DNA of 64,000 nt from Azospirillum brasilense (lineage in GTDB: Bacteria > Pseudomonadota > Alphaproteobacteria > Azospirillales > Azospirillaceae), in assembly GCF_007827815.1 (NCBI RefSeq), contig NZ_VITH01000006.1:62001-126000 (forward strand), written 5' to 3'. The position numbers were made by a program, and so were the translations under genes. The notes under the pieces are model-generated. The model did no database searches, was not told the origin of the DNA, and saw nothing but the letters and a program-made list of their open reading frames with translations. Of this stretch, positions 36,787 to 46,600 are shown piece after piece (the stretch's first letter is position 1; every line of letters begins with the position of its first letter).

Positions 36787-37620
36787 TCAACCCGCCGCCC
36801 GCGCGATGGCGGCGATGGTCTCGGCGTGCAGGTCGGCGGTGGCGGCGGCGACCACGCGGCCGTCCGACTCCATGGTCAGCGGCTTGCCCTCCCAGTCCGT
36901 GATGAGCCCGCCGGCCCCCTCGATCACCGGCTGCATGGCCAGATAATCATAGGGCTGGAGTCCGGCCTCGATCACCAGATCGATGTGGCCGGACGCGACC
37001 AGCCCGTAGATGTAGCAGTCGCCGCCGAAGCGCCGCGTCCGCGCCTGCCGGCTGACCGTTTCGAACACCCGCAGGCCCGCCGCGTCGAAGGCGTCGGGCG
37101 AGGTGGTGTAGACCGTCGCGTCGGCCAGCCGGCGGCAGTCGCGCGTGCGGCAGGGCCGCTCCGCTCCCGTCCCGTCGCTGTAGAGTGTGGGGGTGCCGGC
37201 GCGTCCCGTCCAGCGTTCGCCCAGCACCGGCATGTCGATCACCCCGACCGCCGGGACCCCGCGCTCCAGCACCGCCAGCAGCGTGCCGTAGACCGGCCAG
37301 CCACTGATGAAGCTGCGCGTGCCGTCGATGGGGTCGATCACCCAGACGATCTCCGAGTCGAGCCGGTCGCGGCCATGCTCCTCCCCGAAGATTCCATGGT
37401 CCGGGAAGCGCTCGGCGATGCGGCGGCGCAGGGCGGCCTCCACCTCGCGGTCAGCGATGGTTACCGGGCTGTCGTCGGCTTTGGTGTCGATGGCGACCGG
37501 CGTGCGGAACCAGCGGCGGGACAGCGCGCGCGCCTCGTCCGCCAGGGCGGCGGCGAAGCCGGCCAACTCCCCGGTCAACGCCGCACGGTCGATGGTCGCG
37601 TCCTTGGTGGTGGGGCTCAT
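36787..37620 (-). CDS. Inositol monophosphatase/histidinol-phosphatase (HisN)-like phosphatase
   Basis: This 277-residue enzyme belongs to the Mg-dependent, Li-sensitive phosphatase family. Metal ligands are visible: E80-E81 (FGEEHG), D96 and D99 in WVIDPIDGT, and the later Asp in YDYLA. The pattern RFGGDCYIYGLVASGHIDLVIEAGL is closest to HisN-type histidinol phosphatases, whose substrate is an amino-alcohol phosphate. It is the first gene of the eutBC unit and divergent from a phosphonate/sugar-phosphate-type importer. I infer that it dephosphorylates the imported compound, perhaps phosphoethanolamine. An alternative is an ordinary sugar- or inositol-phosphate phosphatase. Confidence 0.85.
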   Translation of the reverse strand: MSPTTKDATIDRAALTGELAGFAAALADEARALSRRWFRTPVAIDTKADDSPVTIADREVEAALRRRIAERFPDHGIFGEEHGRDRLDSEIVWVIDPIDGTRSFISGWPVYGTLLAVLERGVPAVGVIDMPVLGERWTGRAGTPTLYSDGTGAERPCRTRDCRRLADATVYTTSPDAFDAAGLRVFETVSRQARTRRFGGDCYIYGLVASGHIDLVIEAGLQPYDYLAMQPVIEGAGGLITDWEGKPLTMESDGRVVAAATADLHAETIAAIARAAG

Positions 37621-37632
37621 GATTTGCCTTAT

Positions 37633-37694
37633 TTCTGTGCGGCTGCGCAAATGCACGCCAACTGTGCAATCATGGTAGACACAAACGCACAGAA
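37633..37694. promoter_or_regulatory. Inverted repeats in the divergent promoter, probable DeoR operators
   Basis: TTCTGTGCG at 37633-37641 is matched by CGCACAGAA at 37686-37694. Further TGTGCAA and GTGCAAA copies start at 37664 and 37695. The cluster lies between the phosphatase-eutBC unit and the importer-deoR unit and would allow joint control. Assignment to the DeoR regulator at 41692 is inferred from position. Confidence 0.5.
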
Positions 37695-37783
37695 GTGCAA
37701 ACCTCCACTTAAATCCACGGCGGGCACGGGCTCGCCACCGGCCGGGGCGCCGGGAAAGGGCATGCGGAACAGAGGGGTTGGCG

Positions 37784-38803
37784 ATGGTGGAGTTTGCTGG
37801 GAAGTCGCTGCTGGCCGGCGTGGTTCTGATGGGGGCGGCGGTGCTGCCGGCCGTCGCGCAGGCGGGGACGCTGACCGTCTACACGGCGCTGGAGGAGGAC
37901 GAGATCGCCGACTATGTGGCGGCGGCGAAGAAGGACCTGCCCGACATCGACCTGAAGGTGCTGCGCCTGTCCACCGGCGACCTCGGCGCCCGCATGCTGG
38001 CCGAGGCGTCCAACCCGCAGCACGACGTGATCTGGGGCTGGGCCGTCACCAACATGCTGGACCCGCGCGTCATGGCGCTGGTCGAGCCCTACGCCGCCAA
38101 GGGCTCCGACGCGCTGCCGGCCGCCTACAAGGGGGCGGACGCGCGCTGGTTCGCCGCCACCGGCTATATGGCCGCCTTCTGCGTCAACACCGAGCTTCTG
38201 AAGGCCAAGAACCTGCCGGTCCCGACCTCCTGGAAGGACCTGACCAACCCAGTCTACAAGGGCGAGGTGGTGATGCCGAACCCGGTCTCCTCGGGCACCG
38301 GCTATCTCCAGATCGCCGCGATCCTGCAGAGCCAGGGCAACGAGAAGGGCTGGCAGTTCCTGAAGACGCTGGACGGCAACGTCGCCCAGTACATCAAGTC
38401 CGGCTCCAAGCCCTGCAAGTCGGCCCGCTCGGGCGAGTTCGCCATCGGCGCCTCGCTGGCCTTCGCGGCCATCAAGTCGGTCGAGGAGGGCTTCCCGCTC
38501 AAGATGGTCATTCCGACGGACGGCGCCGGCTACGAGCTGGAGGCGTCGGCTCTGATGAAGACGTCGAAGAACAAGGAGGACGCCAAGCGCTTCCTCGACT
38601 GGACCCTGTCGCCCAAGGCCGCCGCGCTCTACACCAAGTACAAGGAGATCGTGACGATCCCCGGCGCCCCGGTCGCCAAGGCGGCGGAGGAGGCCGGCCT
38701 GCCGGCGGATGTGCAGAAGGTCCTCTACCCGATGGACTTCGCCAAGTCCGCGGCGGAGCGCGACGCCATCCTGAAGACCTGGCAGGGCAGCATCGGCCGC
38801 TGA
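37784..38803 (+). CDS. ABC importer binding protein, 2-aminoethylphosphonate/sugar-phosphate (Fbp/AfuA-like) class
   Basis: This 339-residue protein has a signal peptide (cleavage near AVAQAGT) and a type-2 periplasmic binding fold beginning TLTVYTALEEDEIADYV. This class includes ferric-ion binders but also the 2-aminoethylphosphonate (PhnS-like) and hexose-phosphate (AfuA-like) binders. The phosphatase and DeoR neighbours favour a phosphorylated organic ligand over iron. The ATG at 37784 has AGAGGGG before it. A repeat at 38813-38954 separates it from the ATPase gene and may keep binding-protein mRNA more abundant. Confidence 0.85.
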   Translation: MVEFAGKSLLAGVVLMGAAVLPAVAQAGTLTVYTALEEDEIADYVAAAKKDLPDIDLKVLRLSTGDLGARMLAEASNPQHDVIWGWAVTNMLDPRVMALVEPYAAKGSDALPAAYKGADARWFAATGYMAAFCVNTELLKAKNLPVPTSWKDLTNPVYKGEVVMPNPVSSGTGYLQIAAILQSQGNEKGWQFLKTLDGNVAQYIKSGSKPCKSARSGEFAIGASLAFAAIKSVEEGFPLKMVIPTDGAGYELEASALMKTSKNKEDAKRFLDWTLSPKAAALYTKYKEIVTIPGAPVAKAAEEAGLPADVQKVLYPMDFAKSAAERDAILKTWQGSIGR

Positions 38804-38812
38804 GGCCTGTTC

Positions 38813-38954
38813 CCCTCTCCCGTCCCGGGAGAGGGTGCCCGCGAACGCGGGCGGGTGAGGGGCGCGCAAGAATCAAGGCACGCAGTCTTGGCGGCACCCT
38901 CACCCTTCCCGCGCTTTCGCGCGGGCCCCTTCCCTCTCCCGGGGCGGGAGAGGG
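38813..38954. repeat. REP/BIME-like compound inverted repeat
   Basis: Two hairpin arms (38813-38862 and 38897-38954) each contain CCCTCTCCCG...CGGGAGAGGG. They are also complementary to each other (GGGTGAGGG against CCCTCACCC). Small CCCGC/GCGGG and GCGC hairpins lie inside. It separates the binding-protein gene from the ATPase gene, a typical site for an mRNA-stabilising or dispersed extragenic repeat. Confidence 0.8.
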
Positions 38955-38983
38955 AGTCATCCCCCGCTCCAGATGGCCGCGCC

Positions 38984-39991
38984 ATGGATTTGCAGATCAA
39001 GAACCTCCTGAAGACCTTCGACGGCTTCGTCGCCCTCGACCGCATCAACCTGACCGTGGAGGAGCGGGAATTCGTCTGCCTGCTGGGGCCGAGCGGCTGC
39101 GGCAAGACCACGCTGCTGCGCATCGTCGCCGGGCTGATGCCCTACGACACGGGCGAGCTGCGGATGGGCGGGCGGGACCTCGGCGCCGTGCCGGCGCGCG
39201 ACCGCGGCTTCGGCATCGTCTTTCAGTCCTATTCGCTCTTTCCCAACATGACGGTGGCCGAGAACATCGGCTACGGCCTGAAGATCCGCAAGGCGCCCGG
39301 CGACCGCATCGCGGCGCGGGTGAAGGAGCTTCTGGAGCTGATCAAACTGCCGCAACTCGCCGACCGCTACCCCTGGCAGCTCTCCGGCGGGCAGCAGCAG
39401 CGCGTGGCGCTGGCCCGCGCGCTGGCCGTCGATCCGTCGCTGATCCTGCTGGACGAGCCGCTGTCGGCGCTCGACGCCCGCGTGCGCGCCGACCTGCGGG
39501 CGGAGATCCGCGACGTGCAGCGCCGGCTGGGCATCCCCACCATCATGGTCACCCACGACCAGGAGGAGGCGCTGACCCTGGCCGACAAGGTCGTCTGCAT
39601 GAACCACGGGCTGATCGAGCAGGTCGGCACGCCGCAGGACCTCTACCTGCGCCCGCGCACCCGCTTCGTCGCCGACTTCATGGGCAGCAGCAACCTGCTG
39701 CCGACCGGCTGGGTGCGCGACGCCATGCCCCACCTGCTGCCCGGCCGCCCGGATGGGGCGGAGAACGCCTATGAGGCTTGCGTCCGTCCGGAGCGGATTG
39801 CCGTCGCCCCGGCGGCGGATGGGGAGGGGCGGGTGATCGACCTCACCTTCCTCGGCAACATCCGCCGGCTGCGCCTGTCCTGGCGGGGTCGGGAGCTGCT
39901 GGCCGAAACCCACCAGGACCCCGGCGTCGGACCGGGCGCCACGGTGGACGTGTCGGTGGCGGCGGAGGCCTGCGCCTGGGTGCGCGCATGA
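38984..39991 (+). CDS. ABC importer ATPase, 2-aminoethylphosphonate/Fbp-like
   Basis: This 335-residue ATPase has Walker [11 protein letters not shown]-loop [10 protein letters not shown], signature [14 protein letters not shown], Walker [13 protein letters not shown] and H-loop [13 protein letters not shown]-type C-terminal domain of about 100 residues follows. The ATG at 38984 follows the compound repeat. Its stop overlaps the permease start (ATGA). It would energise the double permease at 39988. Confidence 0.92.
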   Translation: MDLQIKNLLKTFDGFVALDRINLTVEEREFVCLLGPSGCGKTTLLRIVAGLMPYDTGELRMGGRDLGAVPARDRGFGIVFQSYSLFPNMTVAENIGYGLKIRKAPGDRIAARVKELLELIKLPQLADRYPWQLSGGQQQRVALARALAVDPSLILLDEPLSALDARVRADLRAEIRDVQRRLGIPTIMVTHDQEEALTLADKVVCMNHGLIEQVGTPQDLYLRPRTRFVADFMGSSNLLPTGWVRDAMPHLLPGRPDGAENAYEACVRPERIAVAPAADGEGRVIDLTFLGNIRRLRLSWRGRELLAETHQDPGVGPGATVDVSVAAEACAWVRA

Positions 39992-41688
39992 CCATGCCCG
40001 CCCTGACCCTTCCCGGCAAGACGCCCAACGCCGCCCGGCCCCGCCGCCTGCGCCGCCCGCTGGACGAGAGGCTGCTCTACGGCGCCTGCGTGCTGGTGCC
40101 GGTGGTGGCGCTGGTCCTGTTCTTCCTGCTGCCGCTGGGCACCATCGTCTGGCGCAGCGTCCTGGAGGAGGAGGGCGGCGTCGGCCTCGCCAACTATCTG
40201 GCCCTGTTCCAGACGCCGGGCATCCTGCGCGCGGTCGGCAACAGCCTGCTGGTCGGCGGCGCCACCACGGTGGTCTGCCTGCTGCTCGGCTTCATGGTCG
40301 CCTACGCCGTGCAGCGCACGCGCATCCCGGGCAAGCGCTTCGTCGCGGCGGCCCTGTCGCTGCCGCTGCTGGCGCCGTCGCTGGTGCTCGGCCTCGGCCT
40401 GATCTTCCTGCTGGGCCGCAACGGGCTGGTCAGCAACCTGATCGGCACGCGGCTGAACATCTACGGCTTCCCCGGCCTGCTGATCGCCAACGTGCTCTAC
40501 GCGCTGCCCCAGGCGGTGCTGATCATCCAGGCGGCGCTGCGCCAGTCCGACGCCCGCTACTACGACGCGGCGGAGGTGATGGGGGCGACCAGGCTCCAGC
40601 AGTTCTTCGGCATCACCCTGCCCAACGTGAGGTTCGGCCTGCTCAGCGCCGGCTTCGTGGTCTTCACCGTGACGATCACCGATTTCGGCAACGCGGTGAC
40701 CATCGGCGGCGACTTCTCCGTCCTGGCGACCGAGATCTACAATCAGGTCACCGGCCAGATGAGGTTCGGCATCGGCGCCGCGGTCGGCATTCTGCTGCTG
40801 CTGCCCACCGGCATCGCCGTCTACATCGAGCGGGTGGCCGCCCAGCGCCAGTTCGGCACCGCCTCGGAAAGCGCCCTGCCGCCGGTCCCCGATTACGTGC
40901 CGGTGCGCGACATCCCGCTGTTCCTCGCCTCCATGACGCTGGCCCTGTCCATCGTGGCGGTGGTGGCGACGGTGGTCTTCGCCAGCTTCGTCCGGCTGTG
41001 GCCCTACCGGCTGGACCTCACGCTCAAGCATTACTCGATCACGCTCAGCGGCGGCTACGACCCGCTGTGGACCTCGCTCGCCGTGTCGGCCGGGGCGGCG
41101 GCGATCGGCACGGCGCTGCTCTTCGCCCTGGTCCTGGGGCTGCGGCGGATGCCGCCGGGGGTGGCGAAGGCGGTCTATCTGCTGGCCGTCCTGCCGGTCG
41201 GCGTGCCCGGCCTGGTGCTCGGCCTGTCCTACATCTTCGCCTTCAACCTTGCGGGAACGCCGCTGCACATGCTGTATGGCACGGTGCTTCTGCTGGCGCT
41301 GTGCAACTTCTACCACTACCACACGCAGGGTTTCCTCACGATGGTCACCGGAATGCGCGCCGTGCCGCCGGCGCTGGAGGAGGCGGCGAGTTGCCTCGGC
41401 GGCGGCGTCCTGCGGGTGCTCGGCGACGTGGTGGTGCCGGTGATGGTGCCGACGCTGCTGTCGGTCTTCTTCTTCCTGTTCATGCGCTCCATGGTCACGC
41501 TGTCGGCGATCATCTTCCTGGTCACGCCCTCGACCAACCTCGCCGCGGTGACGGTGATGCGGCTGGACGAGGCCGGCTTCGTGTCGCAGGCGGCGGCCTT
41601 CTCAACCTGCATCATGGCGGCGGTCGCGGCAGCGGCGCTGGCGATGCGCGGCGCCCTGGCGCTGGCGACCCGGCGCAAGGCGGCCTGA
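39988..41688 (+). CDS. ABC importer double permease (two fused permease domains)
   Basis: This 566-residue membrane protein contains two BPD-permease halves with about twelve helices. The first EAA loop is [21 protein letters not shown] and the second [21 protein letters not shown]. Fused permeases of this length occur in the ferric/aminoethylphosphonate/AfuB class. It starts inside the ATPase stop codon and ends 3 bases before the DeoR gene. Confidence 0.92.
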   Translation: MTMPALTLPGKTPNAARPRRLRRPLDERLLYGACVLVPVVALVLFFLLPLGTIVWRSVLEEEGGVGLANYLALFQTPGILRAVGNSLLVGGATTVVCLLLGFMVAYAVQRTRIPGKRFVAAALSLPLLAPSLVLGLGLIFLLGRNGLVSNLIGTRLNIYGFPGLLIANVLYALPQAVLIIQAALRQSDARYYDAAEVMGATRLQQFFGITLPNVRFGLLSAGFVVFTVTITDFGNAVTIGGDFSVLATEIYNQVTGQMRFGIGAAVGILLLLPTGIAVYIERVAAQRQFGTASESALPPVPDYVPVRDIPLFLASMTLALSIVAVVATVVFASFVRLWPYRLDLTLKHYSITLSGGYDPLWTSLAVSAGAAAIGTALLFALVLGLRRMPPGVAKAVYLLAVLPVGVPGLVLGLSYIFAFNLAGTPLHMLYGTVLLLALCNFYHYHTQGFLTMVTGMRAVPPALEEAASCLGGGVLRVLGDVVVPVMVPTLLSVFFFLFMRSMVTLSAIIFLVTPSTNLAAVTVMRLDEAGFVSQAAAFSTCIMAAVAAAALAMRGALALATRRKAA

Positions 41689-41691
41689 GCG

Positions 41692-42447
41692 ATGCTTCAG
41701 GAGGAACGCCACCAGCGCATCCGCGCCCTGCTGACGGCGCTTCACCGGGTGTCCACCGACCGCATCGCCGGCGACCTCGGCGTGTCGCGCGAGACGGTGC
41801 GGCGCGACATCGTGGAGCTGGAATCGCGCGGCGAGCTGCGCCGCGTCCATGGCGGCGTCGTCGCCGTCGGGCCGGAGCCGGAACCCCCGATCGCCGTGCG
41901 CAGCCAGGTCCGCCTGAAGGAGAAGCGGGCCATCGCCAAGGCGGCGGCGCGGCTGGTCTCGCCCGGCCAGACGCTGTTCCTCGACTTCGGCAGCACGGTG
42001 TCGGCCCTGGCGGAGGAACTGGCGAGCCTGCCCGGCCTGACCATCGTCACCAACTCCTTCGACGTGGCGCAGACCGTCGCCAACCAGAACCGCAGCCGGG
42101 TGGTGCTGCTGGGCGGCCGGGTGGACGAGGGATTGCCGGCCACCTTCGGCGAAGGCACGGTGGCGGAGATCCACCGCTACCGCGCCGACATGGCGCTGCT
42201 GTCGCCGGTGGCGCTGCACCCCCGCTACGGCGCCACCAGCTTCGACCCGCGCGAGGCGGAGGTGGCCCGCGCCATGGTCGGCAACGCCGGACGCACGGTG
42301 ATCCTGGCCGACCACAGCAAGATCGGGCAGGCCAGCCGGGTCAGCTTCTGCCCGGTGAAGGGCATCGACACGCTGGTCACCGACGCCCGCTCCCGCGACC
42401 TGCCGGAACTGGCCGCGCTGGCCGTGCCGGACGTGATGTTCGGCTGA
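41692..42447 (+). CDS. DeoR-family transcriptional regulator
   Basis: This 251-residue protein has an N-terminal DeoR helix-turn-helix (RHQRIRALLTALHRVSTDRIAGDLGVSRETVRRDI...LELESRGELRRVHGG pattern). The C-terminal DeoRC sensor domain includes FLDFGSTVSALAEEL and ILADHSKIG. DeoR proteins usually sense phosphorylated intermediates, which fits a phosphate-ester import and dephosphorylation module. It is the last gene of the importer operon and probably binds the repeats at 37633-37694. Confidence 0.92.
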   Translation: MLQEERHQRIRALLTALHRVSTDRIAGDLGVSRETVRRDIVELESRGELRRVHGGVVAVGPEPEPPIAVRSQVRLKEKRAIAKAAARLVSPGQTLFLDFGSTVSALAEELASLPGLTIVTNSFDVAQTVANQNRSRVVLLGGRVDEGLPATFGEGTVAEIHRYRADMALLSPVALHPRYGATSFDPREAEVARAMVGNAGRTVILADHSKIGQASRVSFCPVKGIDTLVTDARSRDLPELAALAVPDVMFG

Positions 42448-42521
42448 ACCGCCCGATGTTAAGAAAACGCTTTACACGAAAAGGAAAATAATCCTTACTA
42501 CGGGCATCAACGCCCGAACTG

Positions 42522-42549
42522 CGCCCGCCCGGCTCCGCCGCGGCGGGCG
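42522..42549 (+). terminator. GC-rich hairpin after the DeoR gene, possible terminator
   Basis: CGCCCGCC (42522-42529) pairs with GGCGGGCG (42542-42549) and is followed by TCGTCGTTTT. The U-run is interrupted and short, so this is a modest call. Confidence 0.45.
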
Positions 42550-42615
42550 TCGTCGTTTTCGGCCGTGCTTGTCGTGACCGGTGTGGAACCGTCCCGACCC
42601 TTCGCAGGAGCGACC

Positions 42616-43482
42616 ATGACCACCCTCCTTGCGGCTTCGCCGCCCTCCACCGTCCGGGCGGCACCGCCGCCCGCCGCGTTCGATCTGGCCCGCCATTTCG
42701 AGGGCTTGTCCCGAACCGCCTACCGCTGCCCCGCCGGTGTGTGGACCATCGGCTACGGCCACACCCGCGATGTCGCCCCCGGCGACGCCGTCACCACCGA
42801 ACGGGCCGAGCGCCTGCTGGCCGACGATCTGGCCGAGGCGGCCTCGCTGGTCGACGGCGCGGTGACCGTTCCCCTGACCGACGGGCAACGGGCCGCGCTG
42901 ATCGACTTCGTCTTCAACGTCGGGCCGGGCCGGGCCAAAAAGGGCAAGGACCCGGGGAGGGACGGTTTCATCCGCCTGCGCAGCGGCAAGCCGTCCACCC
43001 TGCTGCGCAAGCTGAACGCCGGCGACGCCGAGGGGGCCGCCAGCGCGTTCGGCGCCTGGGTCTATGGCGGTGGCCGGCTGCTGCCCGGTCTTGTGCGGCG
43101 CCGGCGCGCCGAGGAGCTGCTGTTCCGCGGGGCGGACTGGCGGAGCGCCCTCAACGACGGCCCGATGGCCCAGGCGGTGGAGCCGGCGGTGCCGTCCGTC
43201 ACGACCGCCGCCGTCCGCGCCGCCGCAGGGACGCTGGCGGTCGGCGGCTCACTCGGCGTGGTGGCCGAGGCGCTGGGCCCGGTGCTGCAGGTGACCCAGC
43301 AGGTGCAGGACCTCGCCGGGCAGGCGCAGGGCGTGGCGGCCCAGGCGCAGGGCGTGTCCGCCGCCATCCGGGACCTGGCCGGGCTGCTCGGCTGGGCGCC
43401 GTCGCCGGCGGTGGCGGTGCTCGCCACCGGCCTGGTGGTGACGCTGGCCCTGCTGTGGCGGGAGCGGCGCTCGCGCGGCTGA
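42616..43482 (+). CDS. GH24 (phage-type) lysozyme with C-terminal membrane anchor
   Basis: The first ~165 of 288 residues form a T4-type lysozyme domain. The catalytic triad follows the E-8aa-C-5aa-T variant: E29 (FEGLS), C38 (YRCPAG) and T44 (WTIGYGHT), with Cys at the usual Asp position. The rest is a Q/A-rich coiled-coil-like stretch (QVTQQVQDLAGQAQGVAAQAQG) and a final hydrophobic helix (VAVLATGLVVTLALLW) ending in RERRSRG, a probable tail anchor. No signal peptide is seen. No holin, spanin or phage structural genes are nearby. It may be a domesticated endolysin for wall remodelling or lysis. The ATG has AGGAG. Confidence 0.85.
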   Translation: MTTLLAASPPSTVRAAPPPAAFDLARHFEGLSRTAYRCPAGVWTIGYGHTRDVAPGDAVTTERAERLLADDLAEAASLVDGAVTVPLTDGQRAALIDFVFNVGPGRAKKGKDPGRDGFIRLRSGKPSTLLRKLNAGDAEGAASAFGAWVYGGGRLLPGLVRRRRAEELLFRGADWRSALNDGPMAQAVEPAVPSVTTAAVRAAAGTLAVGGSLGVVAEALGPVLQVTQQVQDLAGQAQGVAAQAQGVSAAIRDLAGLLGWAPSPAVAVLATGLVVTLALLWRERRSRG

Positions 43483-43497
43483 CCACAACTACGGTTC

Positions 43498-43531
43498 GCG
43501 GCCCCGCCGTTTTCCGGGGCGGCGGGGCCGC
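43498..43531. terminator. 12-bp GC hairpin after the lysozyme gene
   Basis: GCGGCCCCGCCG pairs perfectly with CGGCGGGGCCGC around a 10-base loop. No U-run follows, so it may act as a transcript-end hairpin or mRNA stabiliser rather than an efficient intrinsic terminator. Confidence 0.5.
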
Positions 43532-43611
43532 GAAGCCGCGTGCGTTGGCGGCGGTGGATGTGCTGTACTCCAGGTTCGCCGATCGAGACCCTCCAGCCGC
43601 GAACCGCCGCC

Positions 43612-46600
43612 ATGCCGCTCTCCTCCATTCCCGGTCGTTCCGCCGTCCTCGCCAGCCCCGTCGCCGAGGCGATCCGGCTTGAACGGTCCGGTCGTCCCGC
43701 CGCCGCCGAGGCGGTGCTGCGCGGCATCCTGGCCACCGACGGGACCAACGAGGAGGCGTGGCTGCGGCTGGGCGGCCTCGCGCTCACCGACGGGCGCCAC
43801 GGTCGCGCCGCGCGCTGCTTCGCCCGCGTCATGCTTCTGGCGCCGGACCGGGCGCAGGCGATGCACAATCTCGCCGAATCGCTGCGCCTGACCGGGCGGA
43901 AGGGGCGGGCATCCATCGCCTTCACGCGGGCCCTGCGGCTGCGTCCGGACTATCCCAGGGCGCTGACGGCCTTCGCGCTGATGATGCAGGATCAGGGCAC
44001 GGGACGCGGGGCGCGGCACCTCGCCGCCCGTGCCCTGATCGCCGACCCGGCCTTCGCGATGGGATGGCGCAATCTGGCGATGCTGCTCCAGCCCCTGAAC
44101 CAGCCGGAGGCGATGGTCCGGCTGCTGCGCCGGGCGGTGCTGTCCGATCCCGGCAACGCCGGTCTCCAGGCCGCCCACGGCATCGCCCTGTGCGAGATCA
44201 AGGAAGCCCGCCGCGGCCAGGAGGCGCTGCGCCGCGCCGTCGCGCTGGCACCCGGCGGGGCCGAGCCCCTGGGCCAGCTGGCCTCCGGGCTGATGCACGC
44301 CGGCGATTCCGACGGAGCCCTGCTGGCGTCGTCGCGCTGCCGCCGCATCGACCCGATGGCGTCGGCGGCGGACGCGCAGGATGCCCTGACCTGGATGATG
44401 ATGGGCGACTTCCGGCGCGGCACCGCCGCGATCCGGCGCGCCCTGGCCCTGGACCCGGGAAACCCCGGCGTCCTGACCAACGCCGCCCTGCTCCTGCACG
44501 CCGGGAACGGCGGCGACGAGAGCGTCCGCTGGAGCCTGCGCGTCCTGCATCTGGACCCCACCAGCACCGTGGCCCGCTTCAATCTGTCGATGTCGCTGCT
44601 GCAGCGGGGCGATTTCGCCCGCGGCTGGTCGCTCTACGAGGCGCGCTGGTCGATGTGGGGGGCGAGCTACCCGAGCCACGCCCCGGCCTGGGACGGCGGC
44701 CCGCTGAACGGCCGCAGCATCCTGCTGACCGCCGAGCAGGGGCACGGCGACACCCTGCATTTCGTCCGCTATGCCACCCTGCTGGCCGAGCGCGGCGGGC
44801 GCGTGGTCCTGCATGTCCAGCCGTTGCTGAAGCGGCTGCTCGCCAACACCCCCGGCGTCACCGCCGTGCACGGCATGGACGAGGAACCGCCGGCCTGCGA
44901 CCTGTGCGCGCCGCTGCTCAGCCTGCCCCGGCTGGTCGGCACCCGGCTGGAGAGCATCCCCGCCGCCATGCCCTACCTGCGCGCCAGCGCGGCCGACCGC
45001 CCGGCGTGGCGGGAGCGGCTGGCCGGCGAGCGGCGGCTGAAGGTCGGCCTCGTCTGGGCGGGCGAACCGCGCAAGGGCGACATGAAGGCCAACTCGGTCG
45101 ATCGGCGGCGCAGCCTGACGCTCGATGCCCTGGCCCCGCTGGCCGGCATCCCGGGCGTTGCCTTCTACAGCCTGCAGATCGGCGAGGCCGGCGCCCAGGC
45201 CAAGGCGCCGCCGCCGGGGATGGCGGTGGTCGACTGGACCGGCCACATCCGCGACTTCGCCGACACCGCGGCCTTCATCGACGAGTTGGATCTGGTGGTG
45301 ACGGTGGACACCTCGGTCTGCCATCTGGCGGGCGGGCTGGGCAAGCCGGTGTGGGTGCTGTCGCGCTTCGACGCCTGCTGGCGCTGGCTCGGTCACCGCG
45401 AGGACAGCCCCTGGTACCCGACCATGCGCCTGTTCTACCAGGACGAGCCGGGCGTCTGGGAGCCGCCCATCGCCCGGCTGGCCGCCGCTCTGGCCGCTCT
45501 GGCCGCCGAGCGCGGAGCCCTGCCGGGACCGGACACCCGGCAGGCGACGCAACGGGTGGCGGAACGGGCGCCGGACCCGTTGGGCGCGGGGCTGACGGCG
45601 GCGCTCGCCGCCCACCGCTCCGGCCGCTTGGCGGAGGCTGCGGGCGGCTACCGCCGGGCGCTCGCCGCCGATCCGGCGCGGGGCGACGCGCTGCATCTTC
45701 TCGGGCTGACAGCTCTGGCCGGTGATGACCGGGGCGGCGATCGTGAGGAGGCCGGGCGCTGGCTCGACCGTGCCGTCGCCGTCGAGCCGGCGCGCGCGGT
45801 CTTCCGCAACTCGCTGGGCGAGCGACACCGCTCCGCCGACCGGTCCGAGGCCGCCGGCCGCTCCTACCGTCAGGCCACCATGCTCGACCCCGGCTATGCC
45901 GAGCCGTGGGTCAACCTCACCAAGCTGTCGGTCGCCGCCGGCCGGCCGGGCGACGGCGTCCGTCTGGCCCGTCGGGCGGTGCGTCTGTCGCCCGGCCTGC
46001 CCGACGCCTGGCGCGGCCTCACTCAGGCGGCGCTGGAGCAGGGCGCGGCCACCGTGGCCGAGCGGGCCGCCCAACGGGCGCTGGCGCTGGCCCCCGCCGA
46101 CGCGGAGGCGCTGGGCCACGCCGCGCGGCTGGCCGGCCGGCGCGGCGACCGGGATTTGGCCGAACGGCTGCTCGGGCGCGTCCTGCGCCTCGCCCCGGAG
46201 TCGGCGCCGGCGTGGCGCGAGCGCGCCGACCTGTGCCTGAAGGGCGGCGGGCACGCCGCCGCCCTGCCGATGCTGCAACGGGCGCTCGCCCTCGCTCCTG
46301 ATTTCCCGGAGGCGCTCAACAACTGCGGTGGGGCGCTGCTCGGGCTGCGCCGTCGCGAGGAGGCGGGGCGCCAGTACCGCCGGGCCATCCAGCTCCGCCC
46401 CGGCTACCCCGACCCCTGGAACAACGCCGGCAGCGCCCTGCAGGAGCGCGGCGACACCGCCCAGGCCCTGGATCATTACCGGCGCGCGGTGGCGCTCTCC
46501 CCCGAGCATCCGGTGGCCTACGCCAACATGGGCGAGACGATCCGCGCCTCGGCGGCCGGGCTGGCGGATTTCCGGACGGCGGAGACGCTGTGCCGCCGCG

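Noticed and set aside
36073-39774. 1233-residue plus-strand frame across eutB, the phosphatase and the binding-protein gene
   Set aside because: Spans genes on both strands and two promoters; no domain.
37784-41688. Ferric-iron (FbpABC) importer
   Set aside because: The class fits, but no iron-regulated box is visible and the phosphatase and DeoR context favours a phosphorylated organic ligand. Not excluded by sequence alone.
42616-43482. Prophage remnant
   Set aside because: Only a lysozyme domain is phage-like; no integrase, capsid, tail, holin or att-like repeats were seen nearby.
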